DNA of 64,000 nucleotides, taken from Clostridiales bacterium (GTDB taxonomy: Bacteria > Bacillota > Clostridia > Oscillospirales > Acutalibacteraceae). A program made the position numbers and the translations under genes. The stretch covers positions 60,459-124,458 of the forward strand of contig JAGZMM010000006.1 of the NCBI GenBank assembly GCA_018364155.1, in the 5' to 3' direction. Below, piece by piece: positions 40,392-50,139 of this stretch; position 1 is the stretch's first letter, and every line of letters begins with the position of its first letter. The notes beneath the pieces were generated by a model. The model was not told where the DNA came from. It saw nothing but the letters and a program-made list of their open reading frames with translations, and ran no database searches.

Positions 40392-42548
40392 ATGGAGCAA
40401 AACGATCGAACCGGGCAGATGGGCTATCCGCCTCAGCCGAAAGAGCCCGCGCGGCCTTATAAGCCCCCGGTAGAGCCGTTCTACCCGTCCTACCAGCCCG
40501 GATACGGTCCGCCTTATGGAGCGCCTGTGCAGACAGCAGGGCAGCCGCCGGCATCTCCTTTGGGCTATCCGGGCCAAACCAATCCGATGCCCCAGCCTTT
40601 AGCGGCAGGTCAGCCAGCGCCGGGCGGACAAAGCGCGTCGGTACATCCGGACGGACCGCCTCCTTTGGCTGGAAATCCGAATGGAGGTTCGGGGCCGGCT
40701 TCTCCTTTTGCCCCGCCTTCAGGGCCTCGGGAAACGGGTGCGCAGTGTGCAGACCCGGCAGTACAAAACGTGTACCAGGGCCCGGTCTATGCGGCAAGAG
40801 CCTCCGGGGAAGCTTCAGAGATTCCGTCTCTCTCCCGGGAGACGGCGGTTGAGCAGCCGGGCGCTTCTTTCCAGAATAGTCCCCAGCCCCAGTTTCACAA
40901 TGCCGCCGGCCCAGCATCGCCCTATCCGCCTCGTCCCTCTCGTCCGGCGGGAAATCCCAATTACGTGCCTCGCAAGGCAACCAAGGCTTATCAAACCATG
41001 CTCAATACGGCCCGTCAGCCGAAAACCTTGGTGATGCTGGCGCTGGTCCTGGTTTACGGCATTTTATTTTCCGAGACCATTCTGCGCGCCGGCCTGGGCC
41101 TTTCTGTCCCGCTGACGGTAGCGGCTTTTTGCGGCATTTCCGTGTGGTACTGCAAAATCTCCGGCGTTGGGTTTTATAAGCCCGCCATGGTTTTGCTTCT
41201 CCCCATTGGGCTCATCGCCGCGAGCTTTTTGTTCATTGATTCTGGAGCGACCCACTTCTTTAATATGTGCCTGCTGTTTGTGCTCATTCCCATCCAACTG
41301 GCCGCCATGGCCCGGGCGCATACGGCGAACCTGTTTTCGCTCGAAAGCTTTAAGCGCGCGTTCCTTGAAGTGTTCTGCCGGCCTTTTTCCAATCTGGATA
41401 TGCCCTTTTTGGCCTTTTCCAGAAAAAAAGAGCACGTTCCCGGTAAGAACAGGACAGCCCTTGGCATCTTAGTCGGAATTTTGGTGGCGCTGCCGGTGGG
41501 GCTTTTGTTCATCGCTCTCTTTTCCAGCGCGGACGCCAATTTCTCAAGCCTGTTCGGTAGAACCTTCCAATTTATAGCACAGAACATCGGATTTATCGTT
41601 ACCGATGTGTTCTTCGGGTTGGTCATTGCTCTGTTTTGCGCTGCTTTGTTCATCGGGCTCAAGGGCAGGCAGGGAGAAGGAACTTCGCAAAAGGACACGC
41701 AGGGTGCGCCTGGACGCAAGGGCGGCCTGCCTGCCGCAGCGGTGGGAAGCTTTCTGACGGTGATCGTGCTTATCCATGCGGCTTTTGTGGGTGTGCAGTT
41801 TCAGTATCTGTTCGGTAGCGGAAAGGGCCTGCTTCCCAATGACTGGACCTATTCCCAGTACGCCCGCTGGGGTTATGTGGAATTGTCCATAGCGCTGCTG
41901 ATCGCGCTGATCCTGGTGGCAGTGGTGCTGTTTACGTCCAAGCGCAAGGAAAACGGGCGTCTGCCTATCTATATCAGCCTTTCGCTCACCGCCTTAATTT
42001 TGTGCGACTTTGTGATTTTAGCTTCTTCCATCTATCGGATGCTTCTTTATATGAAGATGTATAACCTGACGGTTACCCGGCTGCTGGTGCTTTGGTCGAT
42101 TGTCCTGATGGGTCTTTGCATGCTGTGGCTTTTAGGCCGGGTGTGGTTTGCCCAGTTCAAGGTACTGCGCTGGTGTGCGGTAACGGTGATCGCCATGGTG
42201 ATCGTGCTCAATGTGGCAAACGTAGACGTTCTCGTAGCAAGGGTAAATGTGGACCGGTATCTGGCTGGGCAGACCCAGGAGATCGACTGCCGGTACCTTT
42301 CCACCCTTTCGCCTGCTGCAGCGCCCCAGGTGGAGCGGCTGCTGAACACAGATGTAAAAGTGGAAGCCCGTGCAGCGCTGCGGGTGCAGTCTTATAAGCT
42401 CGACCGGAAAAACTGGCGCAATTTCGCTGTCCCGGACCTGGAGGCGAGAAAAGTGATGGAACGAAATAACATTTCGTCGAGCCGGTATTATACGGGTTCT
42501 TATTCCGCCTCGCAGGAGTTTTACGGAGCCGGCGGAAGAGAAATATAA
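40392..42548 (+). CDS. DUF4173-like polytopic membrane protein with Pro-rich N-terminus
   Basis: A 718-residue protein. The first 200 residues are low-complexity, rich in Pro/Gly/Gln/Tyr (YPSYQPGYGPPYGAPV) and probably disordered in the cytoplasm. From about residue 215 on there are roughly 11-12 transmembrane segments with the pattern of DUF4173: FSSADANFSSLF, WTYSQYARWGYVELSIALLIALI, MYNLTVTRLLVLW and NVDRYLAGQTQEIDCRYLSTLSPAA. The function is unknown. A GGGAGG ribosome site precedes the ATG. A hairpin terminator follows. Confidence 0.78.
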   Translation: MEQNDRTGQMGYPPQPKEPARPYKPPVEPFYPSYQPGYGPPYGAPVQTAGQPPASPLGYPGQTNPMPQPLAAGQPAPGGQSASVHPDGPPPLAGNPNGGSGPASPFAPPSGPRETGAQCADPAVQNVYQGPVYAARASGEASEIPSLSRETAVEQPGASFQNSPQPQFHNAAGPASPYPPRPSRPAGNPNYVPRKATKAYQTMLNTARQPKTLVMLALVLVYGILFSETILRAGLGLSVPLTVAAFCGISVWYCKISGVGFYKPAMVLLLPIGLIAASFLFIDSGATHFFNMCLLFVLIPIQLAAMARAHTANLFSLESFKRAFLEVFCRPFSNLDMPFLAFSRKKEHVPGKNRTALGILVGILVALPVGLLFIALFSSADANFSSLFGRTFQFIAQNIGFIVTDVFFGLVIALFCAALFIGLKGRQGEGTSQKDTQGAPGRKGGLPAAAVGSFLTVIVLIHAAFVGVQFQYLFGSGKGLLPNDWTYSQYARWGYVELSIALLIALILVAVVLFTSKRKENGRLPIYISLSLTALILCDFVILASSIYRMLLYMKMYNLTVTRLLVLWSIVLMGLCMLWLLGRVWFAQFKVLRWCAVTVIAMVIVLNVANVDVLVARVNVDRYLAGQTQEIDCRYLSTLSPAAAPQVERLLNTDVKVEARAALRVQSYKLDRKNWRNFAVPDLEARKVMERNNISSSRYYTGSYSASQEFYGAGGREI

Positions 42549-42555
42549 ATGTAAG

Positions 42556-42590
42556 AAAAGGGGCCTGGCCTTTCGTTTTGGTCCCTTTTT
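42556..42590 (+). terminator. Terminator of the DUF4173 gene
   Basis: A 10-bp stem (42556-42565 with 42580-42589, one wobble) ending in a T5 run. Confidence 0.7.
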
Positions 42591-42641
42591 GCGGGAATCT
42601 GCCAAGCGTTGCATGTAAGGCAAAATTATCAAATTCAGGGC

Positions 42642-42670
42642 TTGACGGGGAATAGGACATGTGTTAAAAT
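42642..42670 (+). promoter_or_regulatory. Sigma-A promoter of rpmG-secE-nusG
   Basis: TTGACG (42642-42647), 17-base spacer, TAAAAT (42665-42670). A GGGC/GCCC hairpin with a U-rich loop lies in the leader before rpmG. Confidence 0.8.
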
Positions 42671-42752
42671 AGTTACACCTCTGAATGGGCTTATTTTTTT
42701 TGCCCGATTGAGGGAGGCCAAAATTATTCCGTCACACGGGAGGTGCCGAACA

Positions 42753-42902
42753 ATGAGAGTCAAAATTACCCTTTCTTGCAGCGAGTGCAAGCAGCGCAAC
42801 TACAACACCATGAAGAACAAGAAGAACGATCCCGATCGGCTTCAGATGAACAAGTACTGCCGCTTCTGCAAGAAGCACACGCTCCACAAGGAAACCAAAT
42901 AA
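42753..42902 (+). CDS. rpmG: 50S ribosomal protein L33
   Basis: A 49-residue L33 of the zinc-binding type: CSECKQRNY and CRFCKKHTLHKETK provide both CxxC pairs. GGGAGG precedes ATG 42753. It is the first gene of the rpmG-secE-nusG unit, the standard order in Firmicutes. The intact CxxC motifs imply a zinc-dependent (C+) form. Confidence 0.96.
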   Translation: MRVKITLSCSECKQRNYNTMKNKKNDPDRLQMNKYCRFCKKHTLHKETK

Positions 42903-42923
42903 GACCAGACGGGAGGAAGAAAG

Positions 42924-43169
42924 ATGTCTGACGTTACCACTGAGGTCAAAAAGCCGGAAAAGGAAAAAAAGAGCTTCTTTTCGAAAGTGGGCAAATTTTT
43001 CCGCGGCTATGTCAGCGAATTCAAGAAGATCGTCTGGCCGACCTGGAAACAGGTTAGGAAGAACACCCTTGTTACCATCGTTATGGTAATTGCCGTGGGC
43101 ATTTTCATCTGGCTGCTGGACTTTGCGTTTGGCTGGTTGCTGGATTTTGTTCTGGGCTTGATCGGCTGA
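42924..43169 (+). CDS. secE: Preprotein translocase subunit SecE
   Basis: An 81-residue SecE with a basic cytoplasmic amphipathic helix (FFRGYVSEFKKIVWPTWKQV, the conserved hinge) followed by one transmembrane helix (about residues 48-75). It clamps SecY in the export channel. It lies 21 bases after rpmG and 18 before nusG. Confidence 0.95.
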   Translation: MSDVTTEVKKPEKEKKSFFSKVGKFFRGYVSEFKKIVWPTWKQVRKNTLVTIVMVIAVGIFIWLLDFAFGWLLDFVLGLIG

Positions 43170-43187
43170 TGAGAGGAAGTAGGGTAC

Positions 43188-43709
43188 ATGGCTGAAACAG
43201 CGAAATGGTACGTGGTGCACACCTTTTCCGGATATGAGAACAAGGTGGCGACCAATTTGCAGACCATGGTGGAGAATCGAAAGCTCCACGACCTGATTCA
43301 GGAAATCCGGGTCCCGACTGAAACCGTCGTCGAGCTGACGGACAATAAGAAGCGCGAGGTGGAGCGCAAGCTCTTCCCGGGCTATGTCCTGGTAAAAATG
43401 GTGATGACAGACGATAGCTGGTATGTGGTGCGCAATACGCGCGGCTGCACCGGCTTTGTCGGGCCTGAGTCGAAACCGGTTCCCTTGACGGAGGAAGAGG
43501 TTTTGGCTTTGGGCGTCGAGAAGAAGAATTTTGTCGTCAATTACGCAGTGGGCGACAACGTCCGTATTGTGGACGGTCCGCTGGAAGGCTTCATCGGCAT
43601 TGTCGAGGAGCTGGATGTGGAGAAGAACAGCGTACGGGTCCGCATATCCATGTTTGGACGGGAAACCCCGGTCGAACTGGAGCTGGATCAGGCGGAGCCG
43701 GTGGAATAA
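43188..43709 (+). CDS. nusG: Transcription antitermination factor NusG
   Basis: A 173-residue NusG: NGN domain (KWYVVHTFSGYENKVA ... FPGYVLVKM ... GCTGFVG) and C-terminal KOW domain (AVGDNVRIVDGPLEGFIGIVEELD). It binds RNA polymerase and couples transcription with translation. Downstream, about 140 bases with several short hairpins separate it from rplK. Confidence 0.97.
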   Translation: MAETAKWYVVHTFSGYENKVATNLQTMVENRKLHDLIQEIRVPTETVVELTDNKKREVERKLFPGYVLVKMVMTDDSWYVVRNTRGCTGFVGPESKPVPLTEEEVLALGVEKKNFVVNYAVGDNVRIVDGPLEGFIGIVEELDVEKNSVRVRISMFGRETPVELELDQAEPVE

Positions 43710-43851
43710 CCGGTTGTCCGCATTGCTTTGAAACGAACGGCTGCCGCCGTTTGCTTGGAGCGTTTCGCTCCTCGGGGCCTAAGGGCTCCGGTGGGAGGAG
43801 GATGCATCGGAATCCTCCGCCAATTACCACGTTATTTTGGAGGTGCAAACA
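43710..43851 (+). promoter_or_regulatory. Structured leader before rplK
   Basis: Several hairpins can form (ACGGC..GCCGT; GGAGCG..CGCTCC; GGAGGAT..ATCCTCC enclosed by GTGG..CCAC). This could be an L1 or L11 autoregulatory leader; not assigned to a known family. Confidence 0.35.
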
Positions 43852-44277
43852 ATGGCACAAAAGGTTACGGGTTACATCAAGTTACAGATCCCGGCCGGAA
43901 AGGCCACCCCTGCGCCGCCTGTCGGCCCTGCACTGGGTCAGCACGGCGTCAACATCATGGCATTTACTAAGGAATTCAACGAGCGCACCAAGAACGATGC
44001 AGGTCTCATCATCCCGGTGATCATCACCGTGTATGCGGACCGCTCCTTCACGTTCGTCACCAAGACCCCGCCGGCTGCGGTCCTCATCAAGAAGGCCTGC
44101 GGTATTGAGAGCGGTTCCGGTGTCCCCAACAAGACGAAGGTTGCGCAGATTACCAAGGAACAAATCCGTAAAATTGCGGAGCAGAAAATGCCCGACCTCA
44201 ACGCTGCGAATGTAGAGGCTGCCATGTCCATGGTCGCCGGTACTGCCCGCAGCATGGGCGTCACGGTCGCTGATTAG
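43852..44277 (+). CDS. rplK: 50S ribosomal protein L11
   Basis: A 141-residue L11 (GYIKLQIPAGKATPAPPVGPALGQHGVNIMAF; the C-terminal rRNA-binding domain ends AGTARSMGVTV). GGAGGTG precedes ATG 43852; a longer upstream frame is not needed. Paired with rplA as usual. Confidence 0.97.
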   Translation: MAQKVTGYIKLQIPAGKATPAPPVGPALGQHGVNIMAFTKEFNERTKNDAGLIIPVIITVYADRSFTFVTKTPPAAVLIKKACGIESGSGVPNKTKVAQITKEQIRKIAEQKMPDLNAANVEAAMSMVAGTARSMGVTVAD

Positions 44278-44333
44278 TCACGCCCGGGTGGGAGGAAATC
44301 ATCCGTTATACCACTCAACAGGAGGAAAAGCTA

Positions 44334-45029
<696 letters not shown>

Positions 45030-45044
45030 ACTTTGTGAAATGAA

Positions 45045-45073
45045 TTGACATGGAAGAAATTCTGTGTTATTCT
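45045..45073 (+). promoter_or_regulatory. Sigma-A promoter of rplJ-rplL
   Basis: Perfect TTGACA (45045-45050), 17-base spacer, TATTCT (45068-45073). Confidence 0.85.
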
Positions 45074-45079
45074 AATTAA

Positions 45080-45240
45080 AACGCTGTTCTTACCCTAAGA
45101 CAGCAGGTGCTTTGTGCGTAATGGTTTAACCGCCTGCCGAGGAGAAAGAGCGCAGAAGATTCGAGCGCGGAAATTTCCGCTTTCGTATGTGTCTGTATGC
45201 CCTTCCCGTCGGCTTGACGGGAAGGGCTTTTTTCGTACAA
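45080..45240 (+). promoter_or_regulatory. Ribosomal protein L10 leader
   Basis: The region holds the L10-leader pattern: CCTAAGACAGCAGG near 45098-45112 pairs with CCTGCCGAGG near 45132-45143, as in the known leader family. L10-(L12) complexes bind it and promote early termination at the downstream hairpin, balancing L10/L12 synthesis. Confidence 0.75.
45199..45234 (+). terminator. Attenuator hairpin of the L10 leader
   Basis: A perfect 12-bp stem (45199-45210 with 45216-45227) and a T6 run, about 35 bases before rplJ. Confidence 0.85.
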
Positions 45241-45267
45241 GATCTTTGATACCGGAGGTGAAAGAAT

Positions 45268-45798
45268 TTGCCAAGCGAAAAGATTTTGGAGCAAAAGAAG
45301 CAGTTGGTCAGCGATCTTTCTGAGAAGCTGAAGAACTCGGTAGCGGGCGTCCTGGTCAGCTACAAGGGTATTTCCGTGGCGGACGATACCAAGCTGCGCA
45401 GCGAGTTGCGTGCGGCTGGCGTGGAATACGGCGTTGTGAAGAACACGATGCTGCATCTGGCAGCTGAAAAGGCGGACTTAAGCGAGCTCGATAGTGTCCT
45501 CACCGGCACGACTGCTCTTGCAATCAGCGCGGAAGATCATGTGGCGGCGGCAAAGGTCCTCAAGAAGTTTGCCGAAACCCACAAGACCTTTGAAATCAAG
45601 GCGGGTTTTGTCGAGGGCAAGGTCATCGACAAGGCTGGCGTGGAGGAACTTGCAGAACTGCCCTCCAAGGAGCAGCTCATTGCCCAGGTCCTCGGCGGCT
45701 TGAACGCCCCGATCACGGGTCTGGTGTACGTTCTCAATGCGAACATTACCGGTCTTGTACGTGTCCTCAATGCCATCGCGGAGAAGAAGGGCGCGTAA
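45268..45798 (+). CDS. rplJ: 50S ribosomal protein L10
   Basis: A 176-residue L10 (VSDLSEKLKNSVAGVLVSYKG, VVKNTMLHLA), with the C-terminal helix that holds the L7/L12 dimers. Start is TTG 45268 behind GGAGGTGA. Preceded by the L10 leader and followed by rplL. Confidence 0.96.
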   Translation: MPSEKILEQKKQLVSDLSEKLKNSVAGVLVSYKGISVADDTKLRSELRAAGVEYGVVKNTMLHLAAEKADLSELDSVLTGTTALAISAEDHVAAAKVLKKFAETHKTFEIKAGFVEGKVIDKAGVEELAELPSKEQLIAQVLGGLNAPITGLVYVLNANITGLVRVLNAIAEKKGA

Positions 45799-45847
45799 GG
45801 TTTTCCTACAAATTTAAATTTGCTATGATATGATGGAGGTAACAAAA

Positions 45848-46228
45848 ATGTCTGATAAGGTTTTAAAGCTCATCGAAGATGTCAAGACTCTTTCCGTTCT
45901 GGAGCTCTCTGAGCTCGTTAAGGCTCTCGAAGAAGAATTCGGCGTTTCTGCTGCGGCTCCGGTTGCGGTTGCTGCTGCGGCTCCGGCTGCCGGCGGCGCT
46001 GCTGCTGCGGAAGAGAAGACCGAGTTTGACGTTGTCCTCAAGGAAGTCGGCGCCAACAAGATCGCGGTCATCAAGGTTGTCCGTGAGATCACTGGCCTGG
46101 GCCTGAAGGAAGCCAAGGAAGTCGTTGACAACGCTCCGAAGGCTCTCAAGGAAGGCGTTTCTAAGGACGATGCCGATGCGATCGCTGCCAAGCTCAAGGA
46201 AGCCGGCGCGACTGCGGAGATCAAATAA
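45848..46228 (+). CDS. rplL: 50S ribosomal protein L7/L12
   Basis: A 126-residue L7/L12: N-terminal dimerisation helices (KVLKLIEDVKTLSVLELSELVKALEEEF), an Ala-rich hinge, and the C-terminal factor-binding domain (KTEFDVVLKEVGANKIAVIKVVREITGLGLKEAKEVVD). GGAGG precedes ATG 45848. Last gene of the ribosomal block. Confidence 0.97.
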   Translation: MSDKVLKLIEDVKTLSVLELSELVKALEEEFGVSAAAPVAVAAAAPAAGGAAAAEEKTEFDVVLKEVGANKIAVIKVVREITGLGLKEAKEVVDNAPKALKEGVSKDDADAIAAKLKEAGATAEIK

Positions 46229-46244
46229 GTTTTTTGGATTCATG

Positions 46245-46276
46245 AAAAGGGCTCCGGTATATACCGGAGCCCTTTT
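46245..46276 (+). terminator. Terminator after rplL
   Basis: A perfect 16-bp palindromic stem (46245-46260 with 46261-46276) ending in a T run. Confidence 0.9.
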
Positions 46277-46319
46277 TGCATAAAAAATACGAAGTTTGGC
46301 AAAGGAGATCAATTTTCTC

Positions 46320-46348
46320 TTGACAGTCCATCTGATATAAAATATATT
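46320..46348 (+). promoter_or_regulatory. Promoter and AT-rich operator of marR-ftsH-MATE
   Basis: Perfect TTGACA (46320-46325), 17-base spacer, TATATT (46343-46348). The -10 lies in a long AT-only tract (46336-46380) with overlapping TATA-type palindromes, a likely MarR binding region. Confidence 0.7.
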
Positions 46349-46396
46349 ATATATAGTATATAATTATTATATTAAATAATAGATGGGTGAGAGCTC

Positions 46397-46870
46397 TTGG
46401 AGGTCAACGGTTTTAAAGACGAGGTATGGGATTTGCTTCATAGAATTTCGGAAAATATGGACCGGGTTTTCCGACCATTTACCGAACAGGAGGGGCTTAC
46501 CATGATGCAAGCCCGTGCACTGATCGAAGTGGGGCAGTGCGGAGCTCACACGGTGGGGAGCCTGGGAAAATGTATGGGCATAGCCAGTGCCAACGCATCG
46601 GCACTCTGTAAGCGCCTGGAAAAGGAAGGGTTCCTTTCCCGCACGCGGGACGGGCAGGACGAAAGGCTTGTGCATCTTGCCGTAACGCCTTTCGGCCAAG
46701 ATGCGCTTAATCGTATCAGCGAGGCCATTCGTGATCGGTATCATAAGATTTTCCAGGAAAAAGACCAAGAAAAAATGGACTCCATTCTTAGTGGGCTTCA
46801 TGATCTTAACGATCTGCTCAAACAGATGGAAAACAATCAGATAGACCAGAATAAGGAGGAATCCGTATGA
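46397..46870 (+). CDS. MarR-family transcriptional regulator
   Basis: A 157-residue winged-helix regulator (LTMMQARALIEVGQCGAHTVGSLGKCMGIASANASALCKRLEKEGFLSRTRDGQDERLVHLAVT shows the helix-turn-helix and wing, with the family's D-x-R wing tip). The start is TTG 46397. The stop overlaps the ftsH start (ATGA), so the two are translationally coupled. It probably represses its own operon and releases it on binding a toxic ligand, the usual arrangement with MATE-type exporters. Confidence 0.88.
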   Translation: MEVNGFKDEVWDLLHRISENMDRVFRPFTEQEGLTMMQARALIEVGQCGAHTVGSLGKCMGIASANASALCKRLEKEGFLSRTRDGQDERLVHLAVTPFGQDALNRISEAIRDRYHKIFQEKDQEKMDSILSGLHDLNDLLKQMENNQIDQNKEESV

Positions 46871-48687
46871 CTGAGCAAAAAAAGACTCCTAAAAAGCCGC
46901 TTATCTTTTATTACATCATCGCCATGCTAGTGCTTCTTCTGCTCAATGCGCTGCTTTTCCCGACCCTGCTTGGAAATCAGGTCAAGCAGGTGGACTACGG
47001 CACTTTCCTTGCGAAAATCGACGCGGATCAGGTCAAGGAAGTGGAGGTCCAGGAAAATGAGATCGTCTTTGTGACAACGGGGGATGATGGAAAAGAAGAA
47101 GTCTGCGTCACCGGCAAAATGGACGATCCGGACCTAGTCAGCCGTCTGCAAAATTCCAGCGCTCAGTTTTCCAGGGACATTCCCAAAGAGAATTCCCCTC
47201 TGCTCAACTTTTTGTTGACCTGGGTGCTGCCGATCCTTTTCTTTGTAGCCATCGGTCAGCTTCTCATGCGTTCCATGCAAAAGCGCATGAGCGGTGCCAA
47301 CGCCATGACCTTCGGCAAGAGCAACGCCAAGGTCTATGTAGAGGCCCAAACCGGCAAGACCTTTGCAGATGTGGCCGGGGAAGACGAGGCTAAGGAAGCG
47401 TTAAAAGAAATTGTCGATTTCCTTCATAACCCGAAAAAATACGCCGAGATCGGTGCAACCCTTCCCAAGGGCGCTCTGCTGGTGGGTCCTCCCGGCACCG
47501 GCAAGACCTTGCTTGCCAAGGCGGTGGCCGGGGAAGCAAAGGTTCCCTTTTTCTCCATTTCCGGATCGGAATTTGTAGAAATGTTCGTGGGTATGGGCGC
47601 TGCAAAGGTACGCGACCTTTTTGAACAGGCCCAGAAAAAAGCCCCCTGCATTGTCTTTATCGATGAGATCGATACCATCGGCAAAAAACGGGACACCGGC
47701 GGTTTCGGTTCCAACGACGAGCGGGAGCAGACCTTAAACCAGCTGCTCACCGAAATGGATGGCTTTGATGGCAAAAAGGGGGTCGTTATTCTCGCCGCGA
47801 CCAACCGGCCGGAAACGCTGGACAAAGCGCTTTTGCGCCCGGGCCGGTTTGACCGCCGCATCCCGGTGGAGCTGCCGGACCTGGCAGGACGAGAAGCTAT
47901 TCTTAAGGTGCACGCCAAAAACATCAAGACGGACGATCACATTGATTATACCACCATCGCCCGCGCCACTTCCGGCGCGTCTGGCGCCGAGCTTGCCAAC
48001 ATTGTCAATGAGGCGGCCTTGCGCGCAGTTAAGTGCGGACGGGATCGAGTCATCCAGGAGGATCTGGAGGAATCGGTGGAGGTGGTCATCGCCGGGTATC
48101 AGCGCAAGAGCGCAGTCATTTCTCCCAAAGAGAAGCAAATTGTGGCCTATCATGAGATCGGTCATGCTCTAGTGGCCGCCGAGCAGACCAATTCTGCTCC
48201 GGTGCATAAAATCACCATCGTCCCCCGTACCTCTGGGGCTTTGGGCTATACCATGCAGGTAGCGCAGGAAGACAGCGTGCTGATGAGCCGGGAGGAAGCC
48301 TATAACAAAATTGCCACCTTAACCGGCGGCCGTGCAGCGGAGGAGCTGATTTTCTCTTCCTGCACCTCCGGCGCCTCCAACGACATTGAACAGGCCACCA
48401 AGCTGGCCCGCGCCATGGTCACCCGTTTGGGAATGAGCAAGGAGTTCGACATGATGGCGCTGGAAACTGTCCATAACCAGTATCTGGGCGGGGATGCTTC
48501 CCTTGCCTGCTCTGAACAGACGGCGGCAAAAATCGACGCCGAGGTGCTTTCCATCATCAAACAGGCCCATGAAAAGGCTGCCGGCATTTTAAAGGAGCAT
48601 GTGGAAAAGCTGCACGAGCTGGCCGCTTATCTGCTTGAGAAGGAAACCATTACCGGAGAGGAGTTCATGGAAATCCTCAACCGCTGA
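46867..48687 (+). CDS. ftsH: FtsH-type ATP-dependent zinc metalloprotease
   Basis: A 606-residue membrane AAA protease. Two N-terminal transmembrane helices (about residues 11-31 and 113-135) flank a small external domain. The AAA module has Walker A GPPGTGKT, Walker B IVFIDEID and the arginine-finger region RPGRFDRR; the protease zinc site is HEIGH at residues 429-433 (usually HEAGH), with the third ligand in GASNDIEQAT. It degrades membrane and short-lived proteins. Its location between a MarR regulator and a MATE exporter is unusual for ftsH, which normally follows tilS/hpt, so it may be a second, stress-induced copy. Confidence 0.93.
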   Translation: MTEQKKTPKKPLIFYYIIAMLVLLLLNALLFPTLLGNQVKQVDYGTFLAKIDADQVKEVEVQENEIVFVTTGDDGKEEVCVTGKMDDPDLVSRLQNSSAQFSRDIPKENSPLLNFLLTWVLPILFFVAIGQLLMRSMQKRMSGANAMTFGKSNAKVYVEAQTGKTFADVAGEDEAKEALKEIVDFLHNPKKYAEIGATLPKGALLVGPPGTGKTLLAKAVAGEAKVPFFSISGSEFVEMFVGMGAAKVRDLFEQAQKKAPCIVFIDEIDTIGKKRDTGGFGSNDEREQTLNQLLTEMDGFDGKKGVVILAATNRPETLDKALLRPGRFDRRIPVELPDLAGREAILKVHAKNIKTDDHIDYTTIARATSGASGAELANIVNEAALRAVKCGRDRVIQEDLEESVEVVIAGYQRKSAVISPKEKQIVAYHEIGHALVAAEQTNSAPVHKITIVPRTSGALGYTMQVAQEDSVLMSREEAYNKIATLTGGRAAEELIFSSCTSGASNDIEQATKLARAMVTRLGMSKEFDMMALETVHNQYLGGDASLACSEQTAAKIDAEVLSIIKQAHEKAAGILKEHVEKLHELAAYLLEKETITGEEFMEILNR

Positions 48688-48737
48688 CAGCGCCAAAAAG
48701 AGGCGTATCGGATTAGATAGGGAACGGAGCGATACAA

Positions 48738-50123
48738 TTGCGTACAGAACAAGAAAATCCCTTAGGAACCGAGCGGGTGGGCCGGCTGCTTTTGCGGCTG
48801 GCCCTGCCCGCTGTCACCGCACAGCTGGTCAATATGCTCTATAACATTGTCGACCGCATTTACATCGGGCACATTCCCGATGTGGGCGCGGCCGCGCTGA
48901 CCGGAGTAGGGGTCACCTTCCCGGTCATCATGGTGATTGCCGCCTTCAGCGCCTTGATCGGCATGGGCGGCGCACCACGGGCTTCCATCAAAATGGGACA
49001 GAAGGACGACGCCGGCGCAGAAGAAATCATGGGAAATTGCCTGACCGTGCTCGTCGGGATTTCCGTGGTGCTCACCGCCGTCTTTCTGTTTTTCGGTCGG
49101 GACCTGCTCTTGCTTTTTGGAGCAAGCGAGGATACCATCGGCTATGCCAGCAGTTATATGAACATCTATGTCTGCGGCACCATCTTTGTCCAGCTGGCCT
49201 TGGGCATGAATTCTTTTATTTCCTCCCAGGGCTTTGCCAAGACCAGCATGATCACCGTGGTCATCGGTGCTGCCATCAACATTGCGCTGGACCCGCTGTT
49301 TATTTTTACATTTGGTTTGGGCGTCCAGGGCGCTGCCCTAGCTACCATCCTTTCCCAGGCGGTATCGGCTGTTTGGGTTATGTGCTTTCTTAGAGGAAAA
49401 AAGACTCATCTGCGTATTCGCCGGTGCTATCTGCGCCCAAAGGCGTCGGTGATGCTGCCGGTGCTGGCGCTGGGCGTGTCCCCTTTCATCATGCAGAGCA
49501 CCGAGAGCTTGGTGAACATCGCGCTCAATTCCTCGCTGCAGACTTACGGCGGAGACCTGGCGGTGGGAGCCATGACCATTTTAGCAAGCTTGATGCAGGT
49601 GCTGACCCTGCCGATTATGGGAATCGCCCAGGGAGCCCAACCCATCGCCGGGTTTAACTTCGGCGCAGGTAAAAACGACCGTGTCCGAAAAACCTTTAAG
49701 CTGCTGCTCATTTCGTCGGTAACCTTTTCTACCGTGCTGTGGCTTGCGATGATGCTCATTCCCCAGGTATTCATCTCTCTGTTCAACAACGACCCGGACT
49801 TAATGAAGGTTACCGTTTGGGCGGTGCGCATCTATATGGGTGGCGCCTTTGCGCTGGGTGCTCAGTTTGCCTGCCAGCAGACCTTTATTGCCGTGGGCCA
49901 GGCGAAGGTATCGCTGCTTTTAGCCTTGCTTCGCAAAATTGTGCTGCTTATTCCGCTGATTTATATTCTGCCGAACTTCTTTGCCGACCGGGTGTTTGCC
50001 GTTTTCCTGGCCGAGCCGGTGTCCGACCTGCTGGCCGCCACCATTACGGTCATCACCTTCTCGTTGCAGTTCGGCAAGATTCTCGCCCGCAACAAACCGC
50101 CGGCGAAAGAACCGGCGGCCTGA
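48738..50123 (+). CDS. MATE-family multidrug efflux transporter
   Basis: A 461-residue transporter with 12 predicted membrane helices in two homologous halves. Family marks include LALPAVTAQLVNMLYNIVDRIYIGH at the start, NSFISSQGFAKTSM, and GIAQGAQPIAGFNFGAGKNDRVRKTFK at the beginning of the second half. It exports cationic drugs using Na+ or H+. The start appears to be TTG 48738. It is co-transcribed with the MarR-family gene, which supports a drug-response role. Confidence 0.92.
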   Translation: MRTEQENPLGTERVGRLLLRLALPAVTAQLVNMLYNIVDRIYIGHIPDVGAAALTGVGVTFPVIMVIAAFSALIGMGGAPRASIKMGQKDDAGAEEIMGNCLTVLVGISVVLTAVFLFFGRDLLLLFGASEDTIGYASSYMNIYVCGTIFVQLALGMNSFISSQGFAKTSMITVVIGAAINIALDPLFIFTFGLGVQGAALATILSQAVSAVWVMCFLRGKKTHLRIRRCYLRPKASVMLPVLALGVSPFIMQSTESLVNIALNSSLQTYGGDLAVGAMTILASLMQVLTLPIMGIAQGAQPIAGFNFGAGKNDRVRKTFKLLLISSVTFSTVLWLAMMLIPQVFISLFNNDPDLMKVTVWAVRIYMGGAFALGAQFACQQTFIAVGQAKVSLLLALLRKIVLLIPLIYILPNFFADRVFAVFLAEPVSDLLAATITVITFSLQFGKILARNKPPAKEPAA

Positions 50124-50139
50124 TGAAACGAGGAACGGC

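Noticed and set aside
40392..41000. Possible DNA tandem repeat in the Pro-rich coding start of the DUF4173 gene
   Set aside because: Protein low complexity only; the DNA shows no regular repeat unit.
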